From: Candidatus Delongbacteria bacterium
GTDB lineage: Bacteria; UBA4055
Assembly: GCA_027858225.1 (NCBI GenBank)
Contig: JAQIDB010000073.1
Coordinates: 1-45,476, forward strand
DNA: 45,476 nt
Direction: 5' to 3'
Part shown: piece after piece, positions 1-9,110 of the stretch
How positions within the stretch are numbered: the first letter of the stretch is position 1
Layout: each line of letters opens with the position of its first letter
Notes under the pieces: generated by a model
What the model saw: the letters and a program-made list of their open reading frames with translations, nothing else
Told to the model about the DNA's origin: nothing
The model's database searches: none
Translations under genes and position numbers: made by a program

Positions 1-695
1 TCGTTATCTTCCATTTGTCCTTTGTTTTCTTCAACAAATCTGATTATCTGAGAAGTTGATCCTATAAAGTCAGCTATTTCCAGAACGTCTTTAGGTGATT
101 CAGGATGAACTAAAAGCACGCAATTTGGGTGTTCATGTTTTGCAATATAGATATCTCCGATACTAAATTCATCATGAACATAGCAGTGCCCATCCCAGAG
201 AACAATATCGGCTCCTGTTACCTCTTTACAATAAGTACCTAAATTTTTGTCAGGTGTGAAAATTATTTTCTTATCCTTATAGAATTCGACAATATCCACT
301 GCATTTGCAGATGTACATACAACATCACTTTCAGCTTTAACCTCGGCTGATGAATTTATATAAGTAATTACAACTGCTTCAGGATATTTCTTTTTCATTT
401 CTCTGAGACTATCCCCATTTGCCATCATAGCCATAGGGCATTTTGCATCTTCAGCAGGAAGTATAACTTTTTTCTTTGGTGAAAGAATCTTAGCACTTTC
501 AGCCATAAAATCAACACCACAGAAAACGATCATGTCTGCATCTGTTTTAGCTGCTTCTCTGGCTAAAGCTAAGGAATCGCCTATAAAATCAGCTACAGGA
601 TGAATTTCTTGTCTTTGATAAGAATGAACTAAAATCACTGCATTCTTTTTCTTCTTTAATTCTATAATTTTTTCAATCAATTCTTCGTTATTCAT
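1..695 (-). CDS. nadA: Quinolinate synthase NadA, C-terminal part beyond window edge
   Basis: NadA condenses iminoaspartate with dihydroxyacetone phosphate to quinolinate in NAD synthesis, using a 4Fe-4S cluster held by three cysteines. Translating the minus strand from the ATG at 693-695 gives 231 residues (MNNEELIEK...) with the family signatures HSYQRQEIHPVADFIGDS, the cluster cysteine in LPAEDAKCPMA (Cys85), TYINSSAEVKAESDVVCTSANA, and WDGHCYVH with the second cluster cysteine (Cys171). The third cysteine would lie beyond the left edge, so the gene is partial only because the window ends. I see no SD upstream of the ATG, but a good promoter lies at 747-775. It is the last gene of the minus-strand group and probably has its own transcript. 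Confidence 0.95.
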   Translation of the reverse strand, partial: MNNEELIEKIIELKKKKNAVILVHSYQRQEIHPVADFIGDSLALAREAAKTDADMIVFCGVDFMAESAKILSPKKKVILPAEDAKCPMAMMANGDSLREMKKKYPEAVVITYINSSAEVKAESDVVCTSANAVDIVEFYKDKKIIFTPDKNLGTYCKEVTGADIVLWDGHCYVHDEFSIGDIYIAKHEHPNCVLLVHPESPKDVLEIADFIGSTSQIIRFVEENKGQMEDN

Positions 696-746
696 AATTT
701 TGTCAATCTACTTTAATTGTTATTGTCTCATATAAATTATGGCTTT

Positions 747-775
747 AATATAAAATAGGGTATGAGTAAAGTCAA
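747..775 (-). promoter_or_regulatory. Sigma70-like promoter for nadA
   Basis: Read on the minus strand, TTGACT (770-775) is followed by a 17-bp spacer and TATATT (747-752). It lies between the tsaD stop and the nadA start and predicts a leader of roughly 45 nt. The same -10 hexamer and spacing recur at several other gene starts in the window. Confidence 0.6.
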
Positions 776-779
776 ATAT

Positions 780-1787
780 TTACTCAGATAGTCTTAAAAA
801 AGGGATTGCTTCTACATCAAGAGCTTGGAGATTTTGAGTTGGGTCTGACTGATATTTTTTATATGCGGTCATAGCAACCATGGCAGCATTATCAGTACAA
901 TATTGTGGAGAGGGATAAAATAATTTCATCTTCTTAGACCTAACAATTTTATCTAATTTACTTCTCAGCATACTATTAGCGGAAACTCCACCGGCAAGTA
1001 GAACTGTGCCACAATTATACTTCTCGGCAGCTTTTAATAATTTTTTTACCAGAGAATCAGTCACTGAATCCAAGAATGAAGCAGCGATGTTGTTAATGTT
1101 GTTTTTTAAGAATTCTTGGTCGTTCTTTTCCAGAAAAACTTTTACAGAAGTTTTTAAACCGCTAAAACTAAAATCTAAACTATCATTCATTCCTCTTGGA
1201 AATCTATGAAATTTTGTATCACCTTTAGATGCTAGTTCATCAATGATCTTACCACCGGGAAAACCAAGTCCCATCATCTTTGAAACTTTATCAATACATT
1301 CTCCGGCCGCATCATCTCTAGTCTTACCAATAAGTTCATAACTTCCAAGTTCCTTAACATATATTAACTCGGTATGACCACCGGAAACTACTAAAACTAC
1401 AAATGGTGTAGATATTTCTTTATCATGTTCAATGAAATTAGCAAAAATATGTGCTTCGATATGATTTACAGGTATAAGTGGTTTTTTCAAAGAGTAGCTC
1501 AAACCTTTTGCGGTATTTACTCCGACTAAAAGCGGACCTACTAAACCAGGACCATGTGTAACTCCAACAGCATCAATATCTTCGAGAGCTTTGTTGCTTT
1601 CTTTTAGTGATCTCTTAATTATTTCGGTGATATATTTCAAATGAGCTCGTGAAGCTATTTCAGGGATAATCCCACCAAATTCAATATGCTCGTTCTGAGT
1701 ATGAGTAACAACTGATAATATCTTTCCATCTTCTAAAACTGCTGCGGAAGTATCATCACAAGAACTTTCTATACCTAAAATTATCAT
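780..1787 (-). CDS. tsaD: tRNA threonylcarbamoyladenosine transferase subunit TsaD
   Basis: TsaD transfers the threonylcarbamoyl group to A37 of ANN-decoding tRNAs, together with TsaB and TsaE, in the cytoplasm. The 335-residue protein has the usual length. It opens with MIILGIESSCDDTSAA and has the metal-binding HIEAH motif (His109, His113), the nucleotide-binding VSGGHTE segment and the C-terminal metal ligand Asp299 in CTDNAAMVA. The ATG follows directly after the stop of the 2H-phosphoesterase gene, and GGGAG at the end of that gene acts as SD, so the two are probably translationally coupled. tsaB and tsaE are not in the window. The gene is essential in most bacteria. Confidence 0.97.
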   Translation of the reverse strand: MIILGIESSCDDTSAAVLEDGKILSVVTHTQNEHIEFGGIIPEIASRAHLKYITEIIKRSLKESNKALEDIDAVGVTHGPGLVGPLLVGVNTAKGLSYSLKKPLIPVNHIEAHIFANFIEHDKEISTPFVVLVVSGGHTELIYVKELGSYELIGKTRDDAAGECIDKVSKMMGLGFPGGKIIDELASKGDTKFHRFPRGMNDSLDFSFSGLKTSVKVFLEKNDQEFLKNNINNIAASFLDSVTDSLVKKLLKAAEKYNCGTVLLAGGVSANSMLRSKLDKIVRSKKMKLFYPSPQYCTDNAAMVAMTAYKKYQSDPTQNLQALDVEAIPFLRLSE

Positions 1788-2333
1788 TTACACTCCCAAA
1801 GAAATAAGGTCATGGATCTTCCATCTAAAGTCTGTGTCGAGAATTGTGTAATAAACTTCTTTAACTTCAAATTTTAATGTATTCGTCTTTAGTAACTCCG
1901 TAAGCTCTAATTTTGATTTGTCCAGTTTGTTTTCAGAGACAAAAGTTCCAACCGATACATGAGGAGTGTAAGGAACTAGATTAAGACCTGTCATTTGGTC
2001 TTCGAATTTATTGACGAGCATTTCATTCATTTCAAAAAGCTTTTTATTCTGTTCATTATATCCTGGACCCACCCATAAAAAATAGGGATCTGTAAAGATA
2101 TCTATTTTACCTAACTCCAATGTGAAAGGCTTAAATTTTTTTATGCACTCTACAACACTTTTTCTATTATCGGGCCATTCGGATTTGTAAAAACAACCTG
2201 GATAAATCAAAGTAATATGAGGCTTCGGCATAGGTTTGTCGGTCTCATTGAGTTTCTTTTGCCAAGATAGTATTGTTGCACTGAGTTTATCAGGTAAAAA
2301 AATAAATAATCCACCATCTCCTGGTTTCGACAT
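1788..2333 (-). CDS. 2H phosphoesterase / 2'-5' RNA ligase-like protein
   Basis: The 181-residue protein carries the two H-x-T/S-x motifs that define the 2H phosphoesterase superfamily: His39-Ile-Thr41 (KPHITLIYPG) and His125-Val-Ser127 (TPHVSVGTF). They are about 85 residues apart, as in ThpR/LigT-type RNA 2',3'-cyclic phosphodiesterases. The superfamily cleaves or forms 2'-5' or cyclic phosphodiester bonds in RNA or nucleotides. The exact substrate cannot be told from sequence. It has no signal peptide. An AAGGAA SD precedes the ATG. It sits 8 bp after rmuC and abuts tsaD, so these three genes form one operon. Being next to a tRNA-modification gene makes an RNA substrate plausible but not shown. 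Confidence 0.8.
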   Translation of the reverse strand: MSKPGDGGLFIFLPDKLSATILSWQKKLNETDKPMPKPHITLIYPGCFYKSEWPDNRKSVVECIKKFKPFTLELGKIDIFTDPYFLWVGPGYNEQNKKLFEMNEMLVNKFEDQMTGLNLVPYTPHVSVGTFVSENKLDKSKLELTELLKTNTLKFEVKEVYYTILDTDFRWKIHDLISLGV

Positions 2334-2341
2334 TATATTCC

Positions 2342-3655
2342 TTATAATTCTTGTTCAATTTCTAAATGTTCAATTACTTCGGGTTCTCCGAGTAATGAAT
2401 CAGTCTTATCCTGGGAAAGTTCTTGTACATCTTTCAGTTTTCTTTCCATTGCTCTTGTTCTAACATCAGCCTTATCTATAACATTACTTGCTTCTTGAAG
2501 TTTTTTCTTTGTTTTCTCTAAAATATCGCCAAATTTACCAAATTCAGTTTTCACAGCTCCCAGAACTTCCCAAACTTCACTAGACCTTTTTTCTATAGCT
2601 AAAGTTCTGAATCCCATCTGTAAACTATTAAGTAAAGCAGACAGAGTTGTAGGACCGGTTAGAATAACTTTATATTTATTTTTAATCTCTTCAAACAATC
2701 CTGGTACTCTCATTACTTCAGCGAAAAGTCCTTCGATAGGTAAGAACATTAAAGCAAAGTCAGTGGTGTTTGGAGGGTCAATATATTTTTCGTAAATGTC
2801 TTTGGCACTCTTTTTCACAGCATCCTGAAATTTCTTTCGTTCCGATGTAATCTCAGGAAGATTATTATCATCAATCGCTTGATTTAGTGTCATGTAGCTT
2901 TCAACAGGGAATTTTGCATCAATAGGAAGAAAAACTGACTTACCATCTTTTTGACCGGGCATTTTTATAGCAAATTCAACTCTCTGTGTCGATCCTACTT
3001 TGGTAACAGCATTCTTCTCATATTGTTCAATGGTCAAGATCTGCTCAAGTATATTTTCAAGTTGATATTCACCCATCATACCACGAGTTTTTACATTGGT
3101 AAGAACTTTTTGAAGATCACCAACGTTATTTGCAAGGGATTGCATTTCCCCGAGCCCTTTCTGAACTTTCTCTAATCTATCACTTACAAGTTTGAATGAT
3201 TCACCCAGTCTTGTTTCCAGCGTATTATGTAATTTCTCATCTACTGTAACTCTAATTTCTTCGAGTTTTTTAGTATTGTTTTCCTGAAGATCTTTAAGCT
3301 TATTCTCAACAGATTCTCTGATCTTTTCAGTTTTTTCTTCAACTGTTTTATTCAATTCTTTCTGAATATTAACCAGATTCTCAAATTTCACTTTCAAGTG
3401 ATCATTCTGATCCTTAATATCCTTATCAAGTTTTTCTTCAAATGATTTAAACGAGTTATTCTGCTCTTCTCTGTTCTGTTTGAAAATTGTTGCATTCTCT
3501 GTTCTGTTTCTTGAGAATTCATCCTTGATCAATGATTCATTTTTTACAATCAGTTTATCAATATCTTCGGATTGAGATGAGTTTGAATTTTTTAAAAGAA
3601 CAATTATTGCTACGATAAGAGTAAGTGTGCTTGTAACTAAGATATAGATTTCCAT
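2342..3655 (-). CDS. rmuC: DNA recombination protein RmuC homologue
   Basis: The 437-residue protein has the RmuC architecture. An N-terminal membrane anchor (residues about 3-21, ILVTSTLTLIVAIIVLL) is followed by a long charged coiled coil (about 30-175) and the conserved C-terminal domain. That domain carries TRGMMGEYQLENILEQIL, the nuclease-like stretch FLPIDAKFPVE and FALMFLPIEGLFAEV. RmuC is associated with limiting rearrangement at inverted repeats and with anti-plasmid or anti-phage roles in some bacteria; its biochemistry is less settled. AAAGGAT is the SD. It is the first gene of the minus-strand operon rmuC-2H-tsaD and is divergent from the exported protein at 3873. Confidence 0.92.
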   Translation of the reverse strand: MEIYILVTSTLTLIVAIIVLLKNSNSSQSEDIDKLIVKNESLIKDEFSRNRTENATIFKQNREEQNNSFKSFEEKLDKDIKDQNDHLKVKFENLVNIQKELNKTVEEKTEKIRESVENKLKDLQENNTKKLEEIRVTVDEKLHNTLETRLGESFKLVSDRLEKVQKGLGEMQSLANNVGDLQKVLTNVKTRGMMGEYQLENILEQILTIEQYEKNAVTKVGSTQRVEFAIKMPGQKDGKSVFLPIDAKFPVESYMTLNQAIDDNNLPEITSERKKFQDAVKKSAKDIYEKYIDPPNTTDFALMFLPIEGLFAEVMRVPGLFEEIKNKYKVILTGPTTLSALLNSLQMGFRTLAIEKRSSEVWEVLGAVKTEFGKFGDILEKTKKKLQEASNVIDKADVRTRAMERKLKDVQELSQDKTDSLLGEPEVIEHLEIEQEL

Positions 3656-3672
3656 TGTGATCCTTTGTTATT

Positions 3673-3690
3673 AACTAAAAGATTTTAGTT
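3673..3690. repeat. Perfect inverted repeat in the rmuC upstream region
   Basis: AACTAAAAGATTTTAGTT is an 8-bp perfect inverted repeat around a 2-bp centre, 18 bp upstream of the rmuC ATG, in the divergent intergenic region 3656-3872. It could be an operator-like site or a hairpin in the rmuC leader. The AT-rich composition makes chance occurrence possible. Confidence 0.35.
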
Positions 3691-3872
3691 TTGGTTAATT
3701 TAAAAAATAAACAGACGAATATCTATATTTATTTTCGGATAAAAACAAAAAATTATCTCTCACAGAGACACGAAGATAAGAAGAGGGCGAAAATGTAAAA
3801 ACAATAATTATTTGTCTTGTGTAAAATAATTAATTCGCTTACTTTGTACTATGCACTTTAATAGGAGGAATC

Positions 3873-6800
3873 ATGCAATTCCTTAGAACAGGAATTAAGG
3901 TCTTATTTTTATTCTCAGTTATGGTTTTATCTTCAAGAGGTTTTTTACCTCCTAAGTATGATCAGAAAATACCAATAAATATAGATAAAACTTCAAAGGC
4001 ATTTGTGCCTTATCCTGAGAATAGAGTACACAGAGCAGGATTGTTTTGGCTGAACATTACAAATAGAGGGATATTAGGAAATACAGATAAAGATTTGGAT
4101 CCGTGTACCGGAAAAACTGCACTTAGAGCTGAAATGCCGGGCGGATCGGGAGTTGATTATCTTTTTGGGGCTTCGTTATGGTTCGGAGGTTACATTGATT
4201 CGTCGCATATGAACATTGATGGAGTTGATGCCACATTATTTCAAGGTCCATTGGTTTCAACATCTGCATCTTCGTTTACCAGGTTTTATCACGAATTACA
4301 GCCAATAGGCTTTGATGAAGATCCGACAGGATTGACATTAGGAAAAATTTATGAATCATCTAATATTGAAGGTAAAATAAGTTGTTTGTTTAAAGATGTT
4401 TATGATCCAAATGCCACAGCAGCAGAGCAATTTACAACAATGTACACGGATAAATTTGTAAGTTTTAATTACACAGGTTATGATATTTACGACAAGAGAG
4501 ATCATATTCCACTAGGTATAGAGGTAAAACAAAATAGTTATGCCTGGCCTTACGATTATGCAAAAAAATTTATTATTGTTGATTACACAATTTATAATAA
4601 GAATGAAGATAAGAAAGATATATTTAATTTTTTTATGGGTGCTTTTGTTGCTCCTGAGGTTGGTATTAAAAATGAAGATTCCCCATTTTGCTTTAGAGAT
4701 GATATATGCGGTTTTATAGAAAAATGGGATAATTATTTTGATCCTGCTACGGGTGAACAAAAGTCTGTAGATCTGAATCTAATTTGGTTTGCGGATAATG
4801 ATGGTAGAAATTACCCCGATATTACAGAGAGGCTTCCAATCATCGAACCATCTGCAGGATCACCGTTGGATGGAGCAACGGGAGTATTTACTGTAAGAGT
4901 TCTAAGAAATCCAAATCCAAATCTAAGATATTCCTTTAATTTATTCAATAGCGGTTGGTTTAGTGAAAGTCTTGATTGGGGACCACATTGGAAAACAGGA
5001 CTCCACTCAGACTGGCAATATGATCTGACATCTGAACAAAAAGGTTACGATGATAACAATTATGATAATTTACTATGGGTCACAGACGAACCGCTAAATG
5101 GTGGCAGAACAGAAGGAACACCGATAGGTGATATTGGTAGATATATGGTCATGTCAAATAACGAATTCGACCATAATCAAACTTCTATAAGAGAAGTATA
5201 TCTTGGAATGAGTACACAAGTTGACGGAACACCTATCCCTCAAGTCAATAAATGGCAACCATGGATACTAGATGGAGAAGAGCAAGGAGGTGAGATTCCC
5301 GATGGTAGTGTTAGGCTATTAAATGATATTGCAAACGGAATAAATTCCGATTTACTTTTATCATTCGGGCCATTAGGTTATGAAAGTTATGTAAATGTCG
5401 CCTATGATACTGTTCAAGACACATTAACGATTCTAGATGGAGTGAAGAATCAGAAAGCCTGGAAATTTGCTTATGGTGATTCATTAAAATTAACACTTGC
5501 ATTTATGGTAAGTGAAAATTTCAATAGCTCACTAGATCAGGATCCAAATTATACTGATACTACAATCGTTGATCTATCAGATGGTCTTGATATATCATTA
5601 TACGATCAGGGATGGTATGACACGTTCTATAATGTTACCTGGGTCGAAAGGGTCTACGATATTCCTTTGTATGATACACCTGTTACAAAATATGGTGAAA
5701 CAAAAACTGACGGCTGGTACGGAGAAGATGTAGGTGAAGACGGTATGTTTGCCGATCTGATCTACGATCCAAACACATATTGCTGGTGGACAAGATCAGA
5801 TTATTCTGGTGAAGATAATGGAGAAAATGATTTTGAAATAACCGACTTCACAACACCAATAACAGATACTTACGGTCATATTGCAACGAATGAAGATGAA
5901 CTTCTGCCGTTGGGTAGGGAGCAGGTTGACAGTGAAAGAAAATACGGTATTACAGGATCTTCCGATACAGGAGAAGGTTACGGTTACATGGTAAAGTATG
6001 ATAAACTTGACGGAGCATATCCTCAAGGAACATGGGTAAGATACGGATATGATAACGGTAAACTTGATCCTGGAGACGGAGTTCCTGATTTTGCGGGACC
6101 ACCACCTCCACCATCACCGAAGATAAAAGTAAATTACGACAACAATGATGTCATAATATCTTGGTGTTCACATGAATTCTATGAGAAAGATGATGGTACA
6201 AAGGGCATCGTAGGGCCGGAATTCTTTTACGATCCATTTTCAAGAAAAAAAGATTTTGAAGGTTATCAAGTTCAAATATCAATAAAAGATCATCCAAGAG
6301 AATATGTAGAAATATTTAGTATCGATAGAATGAATTACGGATATGAAAATGTAGTTAAAGTAGGAGAGTACTTAGATAATCCTGTACCTAAAGATAGTGT
6401 TCTATCAAACCCTGAATTATTTCCACCTACAATATCGTATGTGAATAACATATTTCAACTAACTCCATTCGGAGATAACAGGTCAATGTATGACACACAC
6501 TCACATGATGAACTCTACACGTACACAGCAACACCTGATACAAGTCTAATAGACCTCTACGGAGTTATCTGGAACTATAAATTCATTTTACATAATAAAC
6601 TATATGCCAAAGAAAATTTTATTGCAGTAACAGCATCAGATTACGGAGCACCTAAAAGTGGAGTGCCCCCACTACAATCAAGTCCAAGTATGAATGGAAG
6701 ATCTATCATACCTACAAAGATCGAAGGAACGAAAGATGTTGTAGTAGTACCGAACCCTTACAGAGATGATGTGGATTATGAAGCAATGGGATGGGAGAAT

Positions 6801-7085
6801 ACTGATGGCGGACAATGGTTTGAGCAGGACAGGAAAATAGTGTTTATGAATCTTCCGGAAAAGTGCGTATTACGGATATATACATTAGCTGGTGATCTTG
6901 TTAAGACCATCGGGCATAACGGAAATGCAAGAGATGGTGTAAGGTATCAGTACGGTGATTATGGTGTTTCATGGGATCTTATAAATGAAAATCAGCAGGC
7001 TGTTGTATCAGGTATTTATCTTTTCAGTGTTCAGGCTGTAGATTCAGATTATGAATTTGTCGGAAAATTTGTTGTAATAAAATAG
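3873..7085 (+). CDS. Large exported protein A with sorting-type C-terminal domain
   Basis: This 1070-residue protein of unknown function starts with a signal peptide (hydrophobic residues about 8-24). Its N-terminal region is strongly conserved with the protein at 14843: NRVHRAGLFWLNITNRG, DPCTGKTA, IFQGPLV-like LFQGPLV, ESSNIEGK and HIPLGIEV. Later shared blocks are DWGPHWKT, YMVMSN.EFD and LSFGPLG. A proline hinge GPPPPPSP (742-749) precedes a beta-rich part. The last ~110 residues (VVPNPYR at about 959, RIYTLAGDLVKTIGHNGN, VSGIYLFSV, GKFVVIK) resemble FlgD-like or T9SS-type sorting domains, though not the classic NYPNPFNP form. An ideal SD, TAGGAGGAATC, fixes the start. I infer a surface or secreted role. 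I found no convincing promoter in the 217 bp upstream. Confidence 0.85.
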   Translation: MQFLRTGIKVLFLFSVMVLSSRGFLPPKYDQKIPINIDKTSKAFVPYPENRVHRAGLFWLNITNRGILGNTDKDLDPCTGKTALRAEMPGGSGVDYLFGASLWFGGYIDSSHMNIDGVDATLFQGPLVSTSASSFTRFYHELQPIGFDEDPTGLTLGKIYESSNIEGKISCLFKDVYDPNATAAEQFTTMYTDKFVSFNYTGYDIYDKRDHIPLGIEVKQNSYAWPYDYAKKFIIVDYTIYNKNEDKKDIFNFFMGAFVAPEVGIKNEDSPFCFRDDICGFIEKWDNYFDPATGEQKSVDLNLIWFADNDGRNYPDITERLPIIEPSAGSPLDGATGVFTVRVLRNPNPNLRYSFNLFNSGWFSESLDWGPHWKTGLHSDWQYDLTSEQKGYDDNNYDNLLWVTDEPLNGGRTEGTPIGDIGRYMVMSNNEFDHNQTSIREVYLGMSTQVDGTPIPQVNKWQPWILDGEEQGGEIPDGSVRLLNDIANGINSDLLLSFGPLGYESYVNVAYDTVQDTLTILDGVKNQKAWKFAYGDSLKLTLAFMVSENFNSSLDQDPNYTDTTIVDLSDGLDISLYDQGWYDTFYNVTWVERVYDIPLYDTPVTKYGETKTDGWYGEDVGEDGMFADLIYDPNTYCWWTRSDYSGEDNGENDFEITDFTTPITDTYGHIATNEDELLPLGREQVDSERKYGITGSSDTGEGYGYMVKYDKLDGAYPQGTWVRYGYDNGKLDPGDGVPDFAGPPPPPSPKIKVNYDNNDVIISWCSHEFYEKDDGTKGIVGPEFFYDPFSRKKDFEGYQVQISIKDHPREYVEIFSIDRMNYGYENVVKVGEYLDNPVPKDSVLSNPELFPPTISYVNNIFQLTPFGDNRSMYDTHSHDELYTYTATPDTSLIDLYGVIWNYKFILHNKLYAKENFIAVTASDYGAPKSGVPPLQSSPSMNGRSIIPTKIEGTKDVVVVPNPYRDDVDYEAMGWENTDGGQWFEQDRKIVFMNLPEKCVLRIYTLAGDLVKTIGHNGNARDGVRYQYGDYGVSWDLINENQQAVVSGIYLFSVQAVDSDYEFVGKFVVIK

Positions 7086-7098
7086 CGAATTATTTGTC

Positions 7099-7127
7099 TT
7101 GAAACATCTTTTAAATATACGTATCAT
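7099..7127 (+). promoter_or_regulatory. Promoter-like site just upstream of the ABC/CPBP gene
   Basis: TTGAAA (7099-7104), a 17-bp spacer and TATCAT (7122-7127) end only 8 bases before the ATG at 7136. A transcript from here would begin at or within a few bases of the start codon, so it would be leaderless or nearly so. There is no SD in this stretch. Confidence 0.45.
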
Positions 7128-7135
7128 TCACTTCT

Positions 7136-9079
7136 ATGAAAAAGATATTCAAATTTGAAGCAAAGCAACTTTTAAGAGATAAGAAAACGATATTTTTTGT
7201 TTTTATCTTACCATTGATAGTATTTCCATTATTGAATGGAGTTCTCAATAAAGTTGTCGAATCAAGAATGGAAAGTATTTTTGAGCAGAAAGCAACTGTG
7301 ATTGTTCAAAGAGATTCTTTGGCTGAGGAAGTTCTATCAAAGTTTAATGCAGAACAAGACACAACTTTTTTAATTGAATATGTTGAAAAATTAGGTGACT
7401 TGGATTCACTCTTGAAAGAATATCCTGCCGCGATAAATGTAGAAAGAGACTCTATCGGGGTTGCCACTTTTAAAGTCCATTACTCAGCAAAGAACGATAA
7501 GAATAGTATCAAAGCAAAACAGATCTCAAAGAAAATATATGCACTCAGAGACAGTATTCGCTCAGAAAGATATAAAGGAATAGGCATAAATGAATACAGA
7601 GTGAATGAAAAGATCGATTCATTCAATACTTCTTCCGCTGAAGAGATGCAAAATTCTCGACACTCTATGATGTTACCGGTATCGTTGATATTGATATTGA
7701 TGGTTGGAACATTTATGATATCGAACTATGTTATTCTCGGAGAAAAAGATAATAATACGCTTGAATCCTTATTAGCAAGCGGGGTGGATAGGAGAGATAT
7801 AATTTTCGGAAAGCTAGGAATAATATTCTTGGCAGGAATTTTAATGTCATTTTTAGAAATGATATCTTTTGCGGTCTATGGTCATTTTGCAGGTATCTTT
7901 AACTTTGGTATTTCATTTAGTACGAGTAATGTTTTTATACTGATTTTATTAATAATATCCGTTACAACACTAATAGCTTCAATTTCCACATTTACTTCGT
8001 GTAAAATAAAGTCATCCACGGCTGGACAACTTTTATTTATGCCTATAATGATCGTTTATTTATTGCTCACATTATTAGGTACTTTCGAAGGAGTTGAGAT
8101 CAAAAGAGGATTGTTGTTTATTCCAATAATAAACTCTGCTGGAATTATTAAATCTGTTTTAGTGGATAAACTAGTAATGTTAGATGGTTTGATTGTAATC
8201 GTAGTGAATTTTGTATATTCAGTATTCGTAATAAATTTAAGTTCGGCTTATCTTAATAGTGAAGCTATTCTAAAAACAGATTCTGACTTGAAAGATTCTG
8301 AAAATACTTACTCACCCGGTATGGTATTTACATTATTTGGTCTTTTGATAGTAGCATATATGTTAATAGGTGGATATTTGCAGGGAAGGGATATTGTTTC
8401 AGGATTGATCTATTCTCAAGTAGGCATTTTGGGTCTTTTCATAGCTATAATGCTGAAAATGAATGGTGTGAACTTTAAGGAAGTTCTCAAACTGAAAAAA
8501 TTCAATCCGATTTATTTACTTATTGCACTATTTTTTGGGATCTTCGCTAGATATCCAATTTCTATAGTGAAAGAAGGTTTTTTCTATTTTTTCCCAATAC
8601 CAAGGATTATCGAAAATGCAAATCTTCTTCAAACCGGATTGGGAGATTTAAGTCAGTGGCAGTTGATCGCAGTAATTGCTATCTTGCCAGCTATTTTTGA
8701 AGAATTTACTTTCCGTGGGATTTTTCTCTATATGCTGGAAAAGAAATACTCTTTTATCAAAGCTTCAGTTGTGGTAGGTTTAATGTTTGGTGTTATGCAC
8801 CTTAATGTGTTTACATTATTAGAAACTGCATTGCTCGGAATAATACTAACCATGATAACCTTAAGGTCAGGATCAATAATTCCTGCGATAATATTCCATT
8901 TTGCAAATAATGCTTATTCAATAATTCTGATGAAAATGATTGAAGATGATATTATCAGTGAAGAAAAACTATCTTTTTTAGAAGCTGATTGGCTTTCTTA
9001 TTCCGCTTCAATCGTAGTATTCGGAGTTATTGCGTATATGGTTCAGGGTGGAATGCCATCTATAAAAAATAAAATTTAG
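7136..9079 (+). CDS. ABC-2 type permease fused to CPBP-family intramembrane protease
   Basis: The 647-residue membrane protein combines two families. The first ~390 residues are NatB/ABC-2-like: TM1 (about 20-40), a large extracytoplasmic domain, a second hydrophobic segment (about 183-202), then GEKDNNTLESLLASGVDRRD, typical of sodium-efflux permeases, and further TM helices. The C-terminal part is a CPBP (Rce1/Abi-like) domain with all motifs intact: E522-E523-x3-R527 in FEEFTFRG, His555 in GVMHLN, and His588-x3-Asn592 in FHFANN. Such fusions are known in other bacteria. CPBP enzymes cleave within or near membranes. The substrate here is unknown, and no ABC ATPase gene is adjacent. The start lacks an SD. 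Confidence 0.88.
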   Translation: MKKIFKFEAKQLLRDKKTIFFVFILPLIVFPLLNGVLNKVVESRMESIFEQKATVIVQRDSLAEEVLSKFNAEQDTTFLIEYVEKLGDLDSLLKEYPAAINVERDSIGVATFKVHYSAKNDKNSIKAKQISKKIYALRDSIRSERYKGIGINEYRVNEKIDSFNTSSAEEMQNSRHSMMLPVSLILILMVGTFMISNYVILGEKDNNTLESLLASGVDRRDIIFGKLGIIFLAGILMSFLEMISFAVYGHFAGIFNFGISFSTSNVFILILLIISVTTLIASISTFTSCKIKSSTAGQLLFMPIMIVYLLLTLLGTFEGVEIKRGLLFIPIINSAGIIKSVLVDKLVMLDGLIVIVVNFVYSVFVINLSSAYLNSEAILKTDSDLKDSENTYSPGMVFTLFGLLIVAYMLIGGYLQGRDIVSGLIYSQVGILGLFIAIMLKMNGVNFKEVLKLKKFNPIYLLIALFFGIFARYPISIVKEGFFYFFPIPRIIENANLLQTGLGDLSQWQLIAVIAILPAIFEEFTFRGIFLYMLEKKYSFIKASVVVGLMFGVMHLNVFTLLETALLGIILTMITLRSGSIIPAIIFHFANNAYSIILMKMIEDDIISEEKLSFLEADWLSYSASIVVFGVIAYMVQGGMPSIKNKI

Positions 9080-9098
9080 GAACGCATTCCTGCGTTCC
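9079..9098. repeat. Short perfect hairpin between convergent genes
   Basis: GGAACGCATTCCTGCGTTCC is an 8-bp perfect stem with a TTCC loop. It begins within the TAG stop of the ABC/CPBP gene and faces the convergent gene ending at 9111. It is locally GC-rich in an AT-rich context. No T-tract follows directly on the plus strand, so it may be a bidirectional terminator of low strength or a dispersed REP-like element. Confidence 0.5.
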
Positions 9099-9110
9099 CT
9101 ACAAATTTAA

